Below are positions 16,015 to 24,087 of a DNA stretch of 41,645 nt, one piece after another. Source of the DNA: an uncultured bacterium (lineage in GTDB: Bacteria > Cyanobacteriota > Vampirovibrionia > Gastranaerophilales > Gastranaerophilaceae); NCBI GenBank assembly GCA_900547585.1, contig URHD01000007.1, forward strand, positions 1 through 41,645. Direction: 5' to 3'. Numbering within the stretch: the stretch's first letter is position 1; each line of letters starts with the position of its first letter. The translations under genes and the position numbers were made by a program. A model generated the notes under the pieces. It had not been told where the DNA came from, ran no database searches, and was given only the letters and a program-made list of their open reading frames with translations.

Positions 16015-16674
16015 TTAGACAAGCCCCTCTCTCATCGCCGTAACAGCAGCCTGAGTTCTGTCATCGACGTATAATTTCTGCAAAATGCTGTGAACATGCG
16101 CTTTTGCTGTCGCACGGGTAATAAAAAGCTTCTTTGCAATCTCGGGATTAGAAAGTCCGTCAACAATCAGACTCAAAACCTCAAGTTCCCTTTCTGTCAG
16201 CCCGAAAGAATTTTTTCCTGTTTTAATTTCTGTTTGGGGTGCGGATTTTGACTGTTTTTGCACATTTGAGAGCACAAGCCTCGCAATCGCAGGGTCAAGC
16301 CAGGCTGTTCCCTCGTTTACGGCAATTATTGCAGACGCAAGCTGTTCGGCTGTTGCTCCTTTCATAATATAACCTTCGGCTCCGGCAGCAAGCGCTGCAA
16401 AAACATCGTCATCATTATCGCGTGAAGTGAAAATAAGGATTTTTGCCTTGAGGCTCATTTCTTTTATGCGGCGTGTAGCCTCAATTCCGTCGATAACGGG
16501 CAACCCGATATCCATAAGAATAACATCCGGGTCAAATTCTTTTGCTTTTTCAACGCCCTCTTGACCGTTTTCGGCTTCTGCGACCAAATCAATGCCCTCC
16601 GTACGCTCAATCACAAGCGCAGTGCCCATTCTAATCATTGTATGGTCTTCGACCAGTAAAACTTTTATTGTCAT
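16015..16674 (-). CDS. NarL/FixJ-family response regulator
   Basis: 219 residues. The receiver domain (1-120) has the VLLVEDH acidic pair, phospho-acceptor D55 in ILMDIGLP, and the conserved Thr (FTSRD) and Lys (YIMKGA). The C-terminal LuxR-type helix-turn-helix (about 155-215) begins LTERELEVLSLIVDG and contains SNPEIAKKLF. It likely binds DNA as a dimer after phosphorylation by the kinase encoded 7 bp upstream. It is directly followed by the secreted protein and permease genes, which are natural candidate targets. Confidence 0.94.
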   Translation of the reverse strand: MTIKVLLVEDHTMIRMGTALVIERTEGIDLVAEAENGQEGVEKAKEFDPDVILMDIGLPVIDGIEATRRIKEMSLKAKILIFTSRDNDDDVFAALAAGAEGYIMKGATAEQLASAIIAVNEGTAWLDPAIARLVLSNVQKQSKSAPQTEIKTGKNSFGLTERELEVLSLIVDGLSNPEIAKKLFITRATAKAHVHSILQKLYVDDRTQAAVTAMREGLV

Positions 16675-16681
16675 TTTTACC

Positions 16682-18238
16682 TCAATTAATTTTTACTTCT
16701 TTTCCTGCATTTACCGCTTCAGGAATCATTACAAAAAAATCGCTTCCTTTGGAAACTTCGCTTTGCGCCCAGATTTTCCCGCCGTGAGCTTCGACAATCT
16801 GTCTTGAAAGATAAAGCCCCAATCCCGTGCCTGCTGAGCGTTTTTGTGAGGTTCCCTGCGAAAAACGTTTGAATAATTTGCCCAAATCCTGCTTCGGAAT
16901 GCCGATTCCATTGTCTTTTACATTGAAAATCAAATCGCCGTGCTGATTTTTTGCACAAACTTCAATTTTTCCGCCTGAAGGAGTGTGGTTTAGCGCGTTT
17001 CCGCAAAGGTTCATAATGACCCTGCGAAGTTCGTTTTTGTCAGCTGTGATTTCAGCGTCCTCAGCTCCAATTTCTGCAATAAGCGTTATTTCTTTCTTTT
17101 TTGCTAGTGCTTCCAGCGGTGAAATACATTCTTCTATGAATCTTTTGAGCGAAAAAGTCGTTTTGCAAAGGTTAAGCTTGCCAGATTCGTATTTGTAAAC
17201 TTCCAAAAGCGCATTCACAAGCCCGAGCATGTCCTCGTTGCTTTTTTTCATCGTGTCGAGCAGCGTTTTCTGACGGTTTTCTATTTCTCCGAGCGAACCG
17301 TCAAGGAAAAATTGCAAAGTCTGAATCGCGGCGAGCAAAGGGGTTCTCAAATCATGCGTAAGTGTCGCAATGAAGTCATCTCTGAGCCGTTCCATCTCTT
17401 TTTGGAGGCTTACATTTCTGACAACGCCGACATAGCCGGAAATTCTCTGAGTATCGTCATAAACAGGCGCAAAATTCATCTCGACCGGAACATTTCGGTC
17501 ATTTATGCAGTTTTTTATTTCTACATCGCGCACGAGCACTTCTTCGCCCTTTGTGATTTTATTCAAATTGCCGTCATTTATCTTTTCCACGAGTTCTTCA
17601 AGGTGTTTTCCTATGAGAAATTTTGAACTCAAGCCTGTTATATTTTCAAACGCGGGGTTTGACTGGAGAATATTGCCCTCGTTGGAAACCAGCACGATTC
17701 CGTCCGCGCAGTAGTTTATGATTGCACTTAGTTTTGTGTTCGATTCTGCGAGGCTTTTTGTACGCTCTTTTACGATTTCTTCCAGTGATGTAGAGTATTT
17801 TTCGAGTTTTTGATTAGCTTCTGAGAGTTCTTCGATTTTTTTGTTCAATTCACTTATAAGATGACTTCTTTCTAATCCGTTTTTGATGTTCAGGAGCAAA
17901 TCAGCGTTGTCCCAGGGCTTTTCAATATATTTATAAATGCCGATTTCGTTAATTGCTTTTATTGCATTTTCTTTGTCAGCGTAGCCCGTGAGAAGAATCA
18001 TGCTTATATCGGGACAAATCTTTTTGGCATGCCCTAAAAACTCAATCCCGTTCATCTGTGGCATCATAAAATCCGACAAAATCAAATCCGGCACTTCTTT
18101 TTCCATGCTTTCAATCGCTTTTTTGGGGTCGTCAAAGTACACGGCGTTTTCATAGCCATGCAAATCAAGGAGCATTTTTAGCGCCGAAAGAACGATACTA
18201 TCATCATCCACTACTATAATTTTATTGTTGATACTCAT
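16682..18238 (-). CDS. Hybrid sensor histidine kinase (REC-PAS-HisKA-HATPase)
   Basis: 518 residues, cytoplasmic, with no membrane helix. An N-terminal receiver domain (1-120) has D56 in LILSDFMMP and the KPW lysine. A coiled coil (~125-160) leads to a PAS domain (~165-275), then the H-box with H293 in TLTHDLRTPLL, and an HATPase domain with N-box NLCGNALNHTP, DNGIGIP and GTGLGLYLS. A receiver ahead of the kinase suggests it accepts phosphate from another kinase or is allosterically controlled. The signal is unknown; the PAS domain may bind a small ligand. It leads the five-gene operon. A TTGTCA-17 bp-TATTCT promoter lies just upstream. Confidence 0.95.
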   Translation of the reverse strand: MSINNKIIVVDDDSIVLSALKMLLDLHGYENAVYFDDPKKAIESMEKEVPDLILSDFMMPQMNGIEFLGHAKKICPDISMILLTGYADKENAIKAINEIGIYKYIEKPWDNADLLLNIKNGLERSHLISELNKKIEELSEANQKLEKYSTSLEEIVKERTKSLAESNTKLSAIINYCADGIVLVSNEGNILQSNPAFENITGLSSKFLIGKHLEELVEKINDGNLNKITKGEEVLVRDVEIKNCINDRNVPVEMNFAPVYDDTQRISGYVGVVRNVSLQKEMERLRDDFIATLTHDLRTPLLAAIQTLQFFLDGSLGEIENRQKTLLDTMKKSNEDMLGLVNALLEVYKYESGKLNLCKTTFSLKRFIEECISPLEALAKKKEITLIAEIGAEDAEITADKNELRRVIMNLCGNALNHTPSGGKIEVCAKNQHGDLIFNVKDNGIGIPKQDLGKLFKRFSQGTSQKRSAGTGLGLYLSRQIVEAHGGKIWAQSEVSKGSDFFVMIPEAVNAGKEVKIN

Positions 18239-18261
18239 AACATTAATCTTCTTATAATTAA

Positions 18262-18290
18262 AGAATAGTGCATTTTTTCAGGTTTGACAA
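18262..18290 (-). promoter_or_regulatory. Promoter of the kinase/regulator/permease operon
   Basis: On the minus strand, TTGTCA (18290-18285), 17 bp, then TATTCT (18267-18262). It gives a leader of ~17 nt with only a weak AAGAAG before the ATG at 18238. Confidence 0.6.
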
Positions 18291-18318
18291 ATGCTTAACA
18301 TTCGTTTGGGATTGGTAC

Positions 18319-18426
18319 GGGGCGTAAAAAGTATGGTAAATTTATTTTTTGACGCCTATGAGCGAAGCTCGAAAGTCTTTGGAATTATAATACTCTCCGA
18401 GTGCCGGAGGAATCGGAACGGAAAAG
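18319..18426. repeat. Degraded hairpin A and B remnants (locus 3)
   Basis: The 17-mer GGGGCGTAAAAAGTATG (18319-18335) is identical to one at 28372-28388. It is followed by a reversed family A loop remnant (TTTTTTGACGCCTATGAGC, 18345-18363) and then the right half of a family B loop (GCCGGAGGAATCGGAACGGA, 18403-18422). The long stems are no longer intact. It lies in the 351-bp gap before the HD-GYP gene. Confidence 0.75.
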
Positions 18427-18530
18427 GCTGATTACAGATTCGCCCTGATTAGCTATCATCTCAATCAACCCATTTCTCAGACGAAGTATGAACTTTCTTA
18501 AACTAAAGTATAAAGTTTTGTAAAATACTA

Positions 18531-18558
18531 TAAAGTTTTTGACGGCATGTGCCGATAT
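18531..18558 (+). promoter_or_regulatory. sigma-28-like promoter of the HD-GYP gene
   Basis: TAAAGTTT (18531-18538), 12 bp, then GCCGATAT (18551-18558), an excellent match to the SigD consensus, with the same 12-bp spacer as the promoter at 181. A further TAAAGTTT (18511-18518) lies 20 bp upstream without a matching -10, so the -35 region is tandemly repeated. Confidence 0.78.
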
Positions 18559-18589
18559 ATAAAATATGAAGGTAAACAGGAAGGCACCT

Positions 18590-19969
18590 ATGACTAAAAA
18601 CAATGCAGAAAACGGAGTATCACTATTCACAAGAAGCACGGAACTTCTGGGCGAAGACCCGCTTGAGGAGATTTTTGCGCTTAACCTTGGTGATTTTCTT
18701 ACAGAACACTTGATTTCTGATGATTTAGCACAAAAAATAAAACAGCATGACGCAAAAGACAAGGCTGAAAGCCTCAAAAAGCAGCTCAGAGAGTTGATTT
18801 CTATCTATTCAATCAACAACACCCTGAGCGTATTGGGCTTTAATAATAAAGAGGATTATATAATCTATAATTCCATTGCAAAAACCATTGTACAGATGTT
18901 AGAAGTTGACGCATGCCATATCTTCCTGTCGAAAGAGTTTGCAAAAGGGCTTGATAAAACCTCAAATGACATAGTTCTTGTCGGTTCCTCAATTGATACT
19001 GATGAAGATATCTACGCAATGAATATCGGTTACGCTTATGGCGAAAAAAGCATGGTTTCCGGGGTTTATAAGTCCAGAAAATCCTTAAAAATCGAAAACG
19101 CAGATAAAAATCCCGAATTTTTGCCATTGAGCATGCTCAATGAAGATAAAGTTAAAGAATTTATCGCTGTTCCCATGCACTACAACGCAGAATCGGTTGG
19201 GGTTATCGTTCTTGAGTCTTACGGTAAAAAACACCTCTCTGACGAGTTTAAAATCCTTGTTGAGGTTACTGCGCGATTGTTTGCAATTTCTATGCTTTTG
19301 CAGGAATTGACTGAAGATACAGCTAAAGCAATCGAGGATGAAAATATCACAACCTCAGAACTTCAACATCTGAGAGCTGAACTTACCGCAACAATAGGTG
19401 ATTTGGGAGAAGAACAGCAGAGATTTGTTGAAATGCTCGCAAAAGCCGTTGATGCAAAAAGCGAATATCACAACAACCACTCGCAAAATGTCGCAAACCT
19501 CGCAAAAGAACTCTGTGATTATATTGAACTCAACGAAAAAACAAAAGATTTGATATACTATGCAGGATTACTGCAGAATATCGGCAAAATCACACTGCCC
19601 AAAGAGCTTTTCAACAAAAAAGGAAAACTTGACAAATCTGAATGGGAAAAACTTCAAAATCACCCGAATGTCGGCGTGAGCCTACTGATGAGCATAAACT
19701 TCCTCTCAGAAGTTATCCCGTACATCCATTATCATCGCGAAAGATGGGATGGACGCGGTGAACCAGAAGGACTGAAAGGTTATAGTATTCCTCTGGGCTC
19801 CAGAATCATCGCTATTGCGGACGCATACTGCGCTCTGCGTGCAGATAGACCCTATCGTGAAGCGTTGACCAATAAAGAAGCCCTAAATATTCTGAAAGAA
19901 GAAGCAGAAATCAAATGGGATCCGCAAATCGTCAATGCACTTGCTGATTTGATGGAAAACAGAGATTAA
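18590..19969 (+). CDS. GAF plus degenerate HD-GYP domain protein
   Basis: 459 residues from ATG 18590, preceded by AGGAAGG at 5 bp; an ATG at 18566 would sit at the expected transcription start and is disfavoured. Residues ~75-235 look like a GAF sensor domain. Residues ~285-450 are clearly HD-GYP by pattern (HSQNVANLAKEL, LQNHPNVG, ERWDGRGEPEGLKG, DRPYREAL), a fold that normally hydrolyses cyclic di-GMP. Key residues are altered: the HD pair is Q329-N330, the HH pair is H-R (382-383), GYP is GEP (390-392), and a conserved Asp is C414. H297 and D411 remain. It is probably not a phosphodiesterase but a binding or signalling module. It is controlled by the sigma-28-like promoter at 18531. Its stop overlaps the convergent gene by 4 bp. 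Confidence 0.9.
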   Translation: MTKNNAENGVSLFTRSTELLGEDPLEEIFALNLGDFLTEHLISDDLAQKIKQHDAKDKAESLKKQLRELISIYSINNTLSVLGFNNKEDYIIYNSIAKTIVQMLEVDACHIFLSKEFAKGLDKTSNDIVLVGSSIDTDEDIYAMNIGYAYGEKSMVSGVYKSRKSLKIENADKNPEFLPLSMLNEDKVKEFIAVPMHYNAESVGVIVLESYGKKHLSDEFKILVEVTARLFAISMLLQELTEDTAKAIEDENITTSELQHLRAELTATIGDLGEEQQRFVEMLAKAVDAKSEYHNNHSQNVANLAKELCDYIELNEKTKDLIYYAGLLQNIGKITLPKELFNKKGKLDKSEWEKLQNHPNVGVSLLMSINFLSEVIPYIHYHRERWDGRGEPEGLKGYSIPLGSRIIAIADAYCALRADRPYREALTNKEALNILKEEAEIKWDPQIVNALADLMENRD

Positions 19970-21645
19970 GCTGATTTTTTCTGATTCTGCTCACGGTAAT
20001 TTTCAATACCCGGGAATCCGTCGCGTCCAGTGCGCATTTTTGTAATCCAGTACTGGATTTTCGGGATGATTGTCGAAAGGAATAACGCGGAAACGCCCAT
20101 TGCTGCGCCCCAGTAGATGCCATTTCTTCTGATATTGCGTTTGTTTGCTTTCATCATGACATCCCAGTCAACTTCTTTTTTGCCGTCTTTTGCTGCAATC
20201 TGTGAAATTGAATCAACATAGCCGAGGATTCGTTCTCTTGCTGCTTCAATTTCGCCCTGCGGAATGAAAGTATATTTGTCAGCAATTCTGTCGGGTTGTT
20301 TTTTAGAGGAGAAAATGGTGTTGAGCATTTTCTTCATAAATTCGGGCTTGCGGGCTTCTCCGCCTTTTAAAATATCTTCAACCTGAGATTCTGTGAGGAT
20401 TGATTGCAATTTGTAAGAATCTCCGTCAGCAATTCGAAGCTGAGGCTGGAGGCCGGACATTCTCTGACCGAGTGATTTTAGTTCGTCAGCCCTTTCGCCT
20501 TTGAAATTTGCATCAACAATTTTGTTATATTCTTCCAGATTCAAAATTCTGTATTCTTTTTTTGGTTTTTTGTTGAAAATTCCGAGGATTTTTTCCTGTT
20601 TTGCTTCTTCTTTTTTGGGGAAGAATTTTTCATAGTGATTTTTGAAATCTTCATCAGAGCCGAGCGCGAATTTTTTGAATTCTTCAAGTTTTATCGCTCC
20701 TTTGTTGGGTCTGTCTTTTGTTAATTCAATAAAATGGTTGTGAATGTCCATTGCTGTGTTCGGATTGAGTTTTGTGTTGTTTGCGCCTTTGAATATATCT
20801 TTGTTGTTAAGGAATGCAATAATTGCCGGAGTTGTGAAGCAATAGAACGGAATAGACGCAATGTCGCGGAATAAGATTTCTACCATTTCGTCTTTGTTCC
20901 TTGCATTGGCTGCACGGCCTGTAACTGTTCCTACGTCGGTGCCCATAAGCTTGTAAATCGCATTTTGTTCAAAATTTTGTGCCATTGTCATAAAGAATTC
21001 TGCACCTTTGAATGAAATAGCCTGTTTTTCGGGTGTTTTATCGGAAACAATAGATTTGAAGTTCTGTACGGAATTGATGTTTACGTCCTGCGGCGAATGA
21101 TAGAAACGGGCACGCATTTTCGCTGTTTTTTCATCAAGCTCTTTTGCCGGTTCAATTCTGTTAGTGTAGAATTTTTTAGTAATAGCTTGATTCATCTTCG
21201 GAACAACGTATCCGATGAACGCGCAGGCTGCAATCAGGCTCGTAATAATCTTTCCGAACTTGAATTTTGCAAAAAGTTCTTTGTTGAATTTTTTATCTTT
21301 GGCTTTTTCAAGGCACATGTTCTCAAAAGGCTTTCTGACTGCGTCTTTTCCGACATCGCAGTCCTCTTTTGAAAGCGGAAGCATTTTTCTGCCGATGACT
21401 TCAATAAGCTTTCCGAACATCGTTGCTCCGAAAAGCCAGAAAACTGCGCCCAGCGATTCTTCTGTAACACGTTCTCTGGCCTCTACAAAACCGTCACGTT
21501 TGTAAGCCTGATAGGTTCTTCCGCCTGTTACTGTGGCTTCCAATAAAACAACAGGCAGAATTGCACCGGTTTTCCCGAGGCTGGTGATGAAATTTCGGGA
21601 TTTTGAAGAATTTACTATATAATTTTTGTAGCTACTAATGTTCAA
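19966..21645 (-). CDS. Large multi-helix membrane protein (hypothetical)
   Basis: 559 residues, no family recognised. About five hydrophobic segments are visible: near residues 25-40 (GAILPVVLLEATVTGG), 65-85 (GAVFWLFGATMFG), 130-155 (IITSLIAACAFIGYVV), around 265-285 (IPFYCFTTPAIIAFL) and close to the C-terminus (GAAMGVSALFLSTIIPKI). Between the last two lies a ~220-residue charged, Lys/Glu-rich region presumably in the cytoplasm. There is no transporter signature. The gene converges on and overlaps the HD-GYP gene by 4 bp. No clear Shine-Dalgarno is seen before the ATG. The role is unknown. Confidence 0.8.
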   Translation of the reverse strand: MNISSYKNYIVNSSKSRNFITSLGKTGAILPVVLLEATVTGGRTYQAYKRDGFVEARERVTEESLGAVFWLFGATMFGKLIEVIGRKMLPLSKEDCDVGKDAVRKPFENMCLEKAKDKKFNKELFAKFKFGKIITSLIAACAFIGYVVPKMNQAITKKFYTNRIEPAKELDEKTAKMRARFYHSPQDVNINSVQNFKSIVSDKTPEKQAISFKGAEFFMTMAQNFEQNAIYKLMGTDVGTVTGRAANARNKDEMVEILFRDIASIPFYCFTTPAIIAFLNNKDIFKGANNTKLNPNTAMDIHNHFIELTKDRPNKGAIKLEEFKKFALGSDEDFKNHYEKFFPKKEEAKQEKILGIFNKKPKKEYRILNLEEYNKIVDANFKGERADELKSLGQRMSGLQPQLRIADGDSYKLQSILTESQVEDILKGGEARKPEFMKKMLNTIFSSKKQPDRIADKYTFIPQGEIEAARERILGYVDSISQIAAKDGKKEVDWDVMMKANKRNIRRNGIYWGAAMGVSALFLSTIIPKIQYWITKMRTGRDGFPGIENYREQNQKKSA

Positions 21646-21764
21646 TTGACTAATTCTCTATTTGTTCCGATTTGATAAAATTCCTCAATCTTTATTTTTG
21701 CATGAAAACAGGTGTAAATGAGTGGTATTGTTACACTTTTTAACATAAAAACGGGCATACGGAT

Positions 21765-21793
21765 TTGGAAAAAGGTATTGATTAGACTATAAT
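21765..21793 (+). promoter_or_regulatory. Promoter of the TPR gene; leaderless geometry
   Basis: TTGGAA (21765-21770), 17 bp, then a perfect TATAAT (21788-21793), which ends 7 nt before ATG 21801. No Shine-Dalgarno lies between, so the mRNA probably begins at the start codon. Confidence 0.65.
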
Positions 21794-21800
21794 TTTTAGT

Positions 21801-22385
21801 ATGAAACGCCTTATTTATCTCATGTTTGTAATTTTGCTTTCATTTTCGCCTGCTTATTGTACGGTGAACGAGGAGGAAATTTCTGATTATCAGGAACAGG
21901 CAAAGCTCTATTACAACACAAATAACATCGCACAGTGCATGGAAATGCTCACAAAAATTCCCGACAGCAAAAAGGGTGCGCAGGATTGGGTTTTGTTAGC
22001 TAATATTGCGCAGGATAGAGAAAAACCGCTCGATGCTATATTTTTTCTCGAAAGAGCAATTATAGCAGATTCAAAATATTACAAAGCCTATTACAATCTG
22101 GGCAATATCTATTTTGAAACTGGAAATATCTCAAAAGCAATGGAAAATTTCAGAAAAGCCATTAAACTCAAAGAAGATTTTGCTTATGCTTATTACAATA
22201 TGGGCTGCTGTTATCTTAAGCGCAAAAACTACAGGCTGGCGCGCTATTATTTTGCAAACGCAATAAAATACAATGCTTCTGAGCCTTCGTTTTTCTACAA
22301 TATTTCATACACTTATAAAATGCTGAAAAACAAAAAACGTGCCGAAGAAACGCTTAAAATCTACAACGAGCTAATGCAGCAGTAA
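21801..22385 (+). CDS. Secreted tetratricopeptide-repeat protein
   Basis: 194 residues. A signal peptide (MKRLIYLMFVILLSFSPAYC) is followed by about four TPR units: AKLYYNTNNIAQCMEML, PLDAIFFLERAI, KAYYNLGNIYFETGNISKAM, and AYYNMGCCYLKRKNYRLARYY. The Cys at the end of the signal peptide could be a lipid-attachment site (PAYC is a poor lipobox). TPRs act as protein-binding scaffolds; a partner cannot be named. It is a single gene with its own leaderless-type promoter and a bidirectional terminator shared with ferritin. Confidence 0.88.
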   Translation: MKRLIYLMFVILLSFSPAYCTVNEEEISDYQEQAKLYYNTNNIAQCMEMLTKIPDSKKGAQDWVLLANIAQDREKPLDAIFFLERAIIADSKYYKAYYNLGNIYFETGNISKAMENFRKAIKLKEDFAYAYYNMGCCYLKRKNYRLARYYFANAIKYNASEPSFFYNISYTYKMLKNKKRAEETLKIYNELMQQ

Positions 22386-22415
22386 AAAAGCCCTCATAAA
22401 ATGAGGACTTTTTTC
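22385..22415. terminator. Bidirectional terminator between TPR and ferritin genes
   Basis: AGCCCTCAT and ATGAGGACT pair (one mismatch) around AAA, with an A-run before and a T-run after, so it suits both converging transcripts. Confidence 0.85.
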
Positions 22416-22429
22416 TTATGATTATTTTT

Positions 22430-22939
22430 TTATTCAATAACCGGAGCGTTGTATGTTCTTGCGCCGAGTTCTGCGTCGAGCAGGAGCAATGCATTTGTAT
22501 CATTTCCGGCCATTTTCAGCTTGTCAACGATGGTTTTTGCTGTTGCTTCTTCTTCTACCTGTTCTTTTATGTACCAGTTGAGGAATTGCATTGATGCGCG
22601 GTCTTTTTGTTCTTCAGCAACATCGGCAAGCTTATTTATCAAAGAAGTAACGTGTTCTTCATGCTTCAAAACCGCCTCAAAAACTTCAAGAGCAGAATTC
22701 CAGGTGCATACGGGTTTGTCGATTTGTTCAAGAATGATATGTCCGTCGCGTGAATTCAAATAGTCGTACATGCCCATCGCATGCGCCATTTCTTCCTGAA
22801 CCTGAATTTTCATCCAGTTTGCAAAACCTGTTAGGCTTTGCTCTTCAAAATAAGCGTTCATTGAAAGGTAAAGGTAAGCAGAATATAGTTCTGCATTAAT
22901 CTGGTCATTGAAAGCCTTGTTCATTGTTTCGTTAATCAT
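22430..22939 (-). CDS. ftnA: Ferritin (FtnA type)
   Basis: 169 residues from ATG 22939. It stores iron in a 24-mer shell and oxidises Fe(II). The ferroxidase ligands E17 (NAELYSAYLYLSM), E50 and H53 (QEEMAHAMG) are in place, with the later EE/Q ligands in helices C and D. ATG 22939 fits family length and has GGAG 8 bp upstream; an in-frame ATG at 22960 would add MDYGVRK. The start overlaps the superoxide reductase stop by 8 bp (ATGATTAA), so the two are translationally coupled. Pairing iron storage with superoxide removal fits an anaerobe limiting Fenton chemistry. Confidence 0.95.
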   Translation of the reverse strand: MINETMNKAFNDQINAELYSAYLYLSMNAYFEEQSLTGFANWMKIQVQEEMAHAMGMYDYLNSRDGHIILEQIDKPVCTWNSALEVFEAVLKHEEHVTSLINKLADVAEEQKDRASMQFLNWYIKEQVEEEATAKTIVDKLKMAGNDTNALLLLDAELGARTYNAPVIE

Positions 22940-23324
22940 TTTTCTTACTCCATAATCCATGTATGTTACATAATTCTCTTGCCTTTATTTTATCACCTGA
23001 AAAATTAAATTCAGCAAGCGGTTGTTCATCAGGATGTAAAAATTTTCTCTGAATTTCTGTTCCGTCTTCTGAAATTATCTCAATAAATTCAATATAATGC
23101 TCCGGAATCATCGGATGCGGTTCAGAACCGACTTTTATAAGCGTTTTTCCATCTTCGGTTTTTTCTATTACCGGAACATGCTTTTCCAGCATGGCGTCCT
23201 GTGTATTTTCTTCGTACAAATGCATTGGCTCTCCGCAGCAGACCAGAATGCCGTTTCCGGCGTGCAAAACTTCTACGATATTGCCACAGATGTTGCATTT
23301 GTAGATTTGTAATAATTCTGTCAT
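22932..23324 (-). CDS. dfx: Desulfoferrodoxin / superoxide reductase (2Fe-SOR)
   Basis: 130 residues from ATG 23324 (GGAG upstream). It reduces superoxide to peroxide without forming oxygen. The N-terminal desulforedoxin domain has C10, C13, C29 and C30 as ligands of the FeS4 centre. The catalytic iron site is H49 (with E47 in LEKHVPV), H70 and H76 in EPHPMIPEHY, and C119/H122 in CNIHGLW. All expected residues are present. The peroxide made is a natural substrate for the reverse rubrerythrin at 40631. It is upstream of and overlaps the ferritin gene, forming a two-gene operon. Confidence 0.96.
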   Translation of the reverse strand: MTELLQIYKCNICGNIVEVLHAGNGILVCCGEPMHLYEENTQDAMLEKHVPVIEKTEDGKTLIKVGSEPHPMIPEHYIEFIEIISEDGTEIQRKFLHPDEQPLAEFNFSGDKIKARELCNIHGLWSKKND

Positions 23325-23453
23325 AAAATTCTCCGTTTTTATTGCTTTAAATATTATGATTTTAAAAATTTCCGATTGCATTAGCCTCCATGGTATATTT
23401 TTATGTCTGAATATGCTATATTTTGCTTATGTTATAAGATTATGGAGTTTGTT

Positions 23454-24062
23454 ATGAGCAAATATTTAAAAATTGCGATTATCGCATTGATATTGTTGAT
23501 TCTTGCCGGTACGGGCATGCTTTATTTGAATAAAAAGAACAGCAAAGCTCCGCAAAAATGCGATGTGATTTTTTCTCCGGAATGTCAGGATTACCTTTTT
23601 AAAGTTACAAAGGAAAAGAACTTTGAGGAGGCTATTTCGATTCAGAAAAGAAGAATAGATGAAAATCTTTCAATATTAAAACGTAACGAACGAAAAATGA
23701 AAGACAAAAGCTGGCTTTCTCTCACATTCAAAGAAGCAGAGAAAAAATTCAATAATCTGGGCGGTTCTGTAGTAAAAAATGAAAAAAATGCCAGATTTGA
23801 TAAAGACGGAAACCCTATTTTTGAGGATTATGAAAAAGATTATTACCTTTTGAAATACAATAGCGTAACAATAAGAGATATTGTTCTTGATACTATGATT
23901 ATTTCAACAATGCAAAGACGCGAATTCAAGGACTTTGAAGCCGCAAAAGCAACGCTGGAAAATGGCAAAAAAATTCTCAGTGAGAATATGTATGCCGAAG
24001 ATGCTGACGAATATATGAAAATGCTCGACAGAAACATCAAAAAAGCTGAAGAAAAAAGATAA
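23454..24062 (+). CDS. Membrane-anchored hypothetical protein
   Basis: 202 residues from ATG 23454 (GGAG 7 bp upstream). A single N-terminal hydrophobic helix (about residues 5-25, IAIIALILLILAGTGML) looks like an uncleaved anchor or signal peptide. The rest is charged, mainly helical and Lys/Glu-rich, with two Cys soon after the anchor (KCDVIFSPEC). No family recognised. It is divergent from the superoxide reductase gene and convergent with murI, 25 bp away with no terminator between. An extended -10 (TGCTATATT) lies upstream near 23413. Confidence 0.75.
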   Translation: MSKYLKIAIIALILLILAGTGMLYLNKKNSKAPQKCDVIFSPECQDYLFKVTKEKNFEEAISIQKRRIDENLSILKRNERKMKDKSWLSLTFKEAEKKFNNLGGSVVKNEKNARFDKDGNPIFEDYEKDYYLLKYNSVTIRDIVLDTMIISTMQRREFKDFEAAKATLENGKKILSENMYAEDADEYMKMLDRNIKKAEEKR

Positions 24063-24087
24063 ACAATTGCGGGAAAATCTAAAGCTG

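Noticed and set aside
18566..18589. Upstream ATG start for the HD-GYP gene
   Set aside because: It coincides with the expected transcription start of the sigma-28-like promoter and has no Shine-Dalgarno; ATG 18590 has AGGAAGG at 5 bp.
23325..23453. PerR/Fur-type box at the superoxide reductase promoter
   Set aside because: Only a loose AT-rich symmetry is present and no copy of the operator found at 40572.
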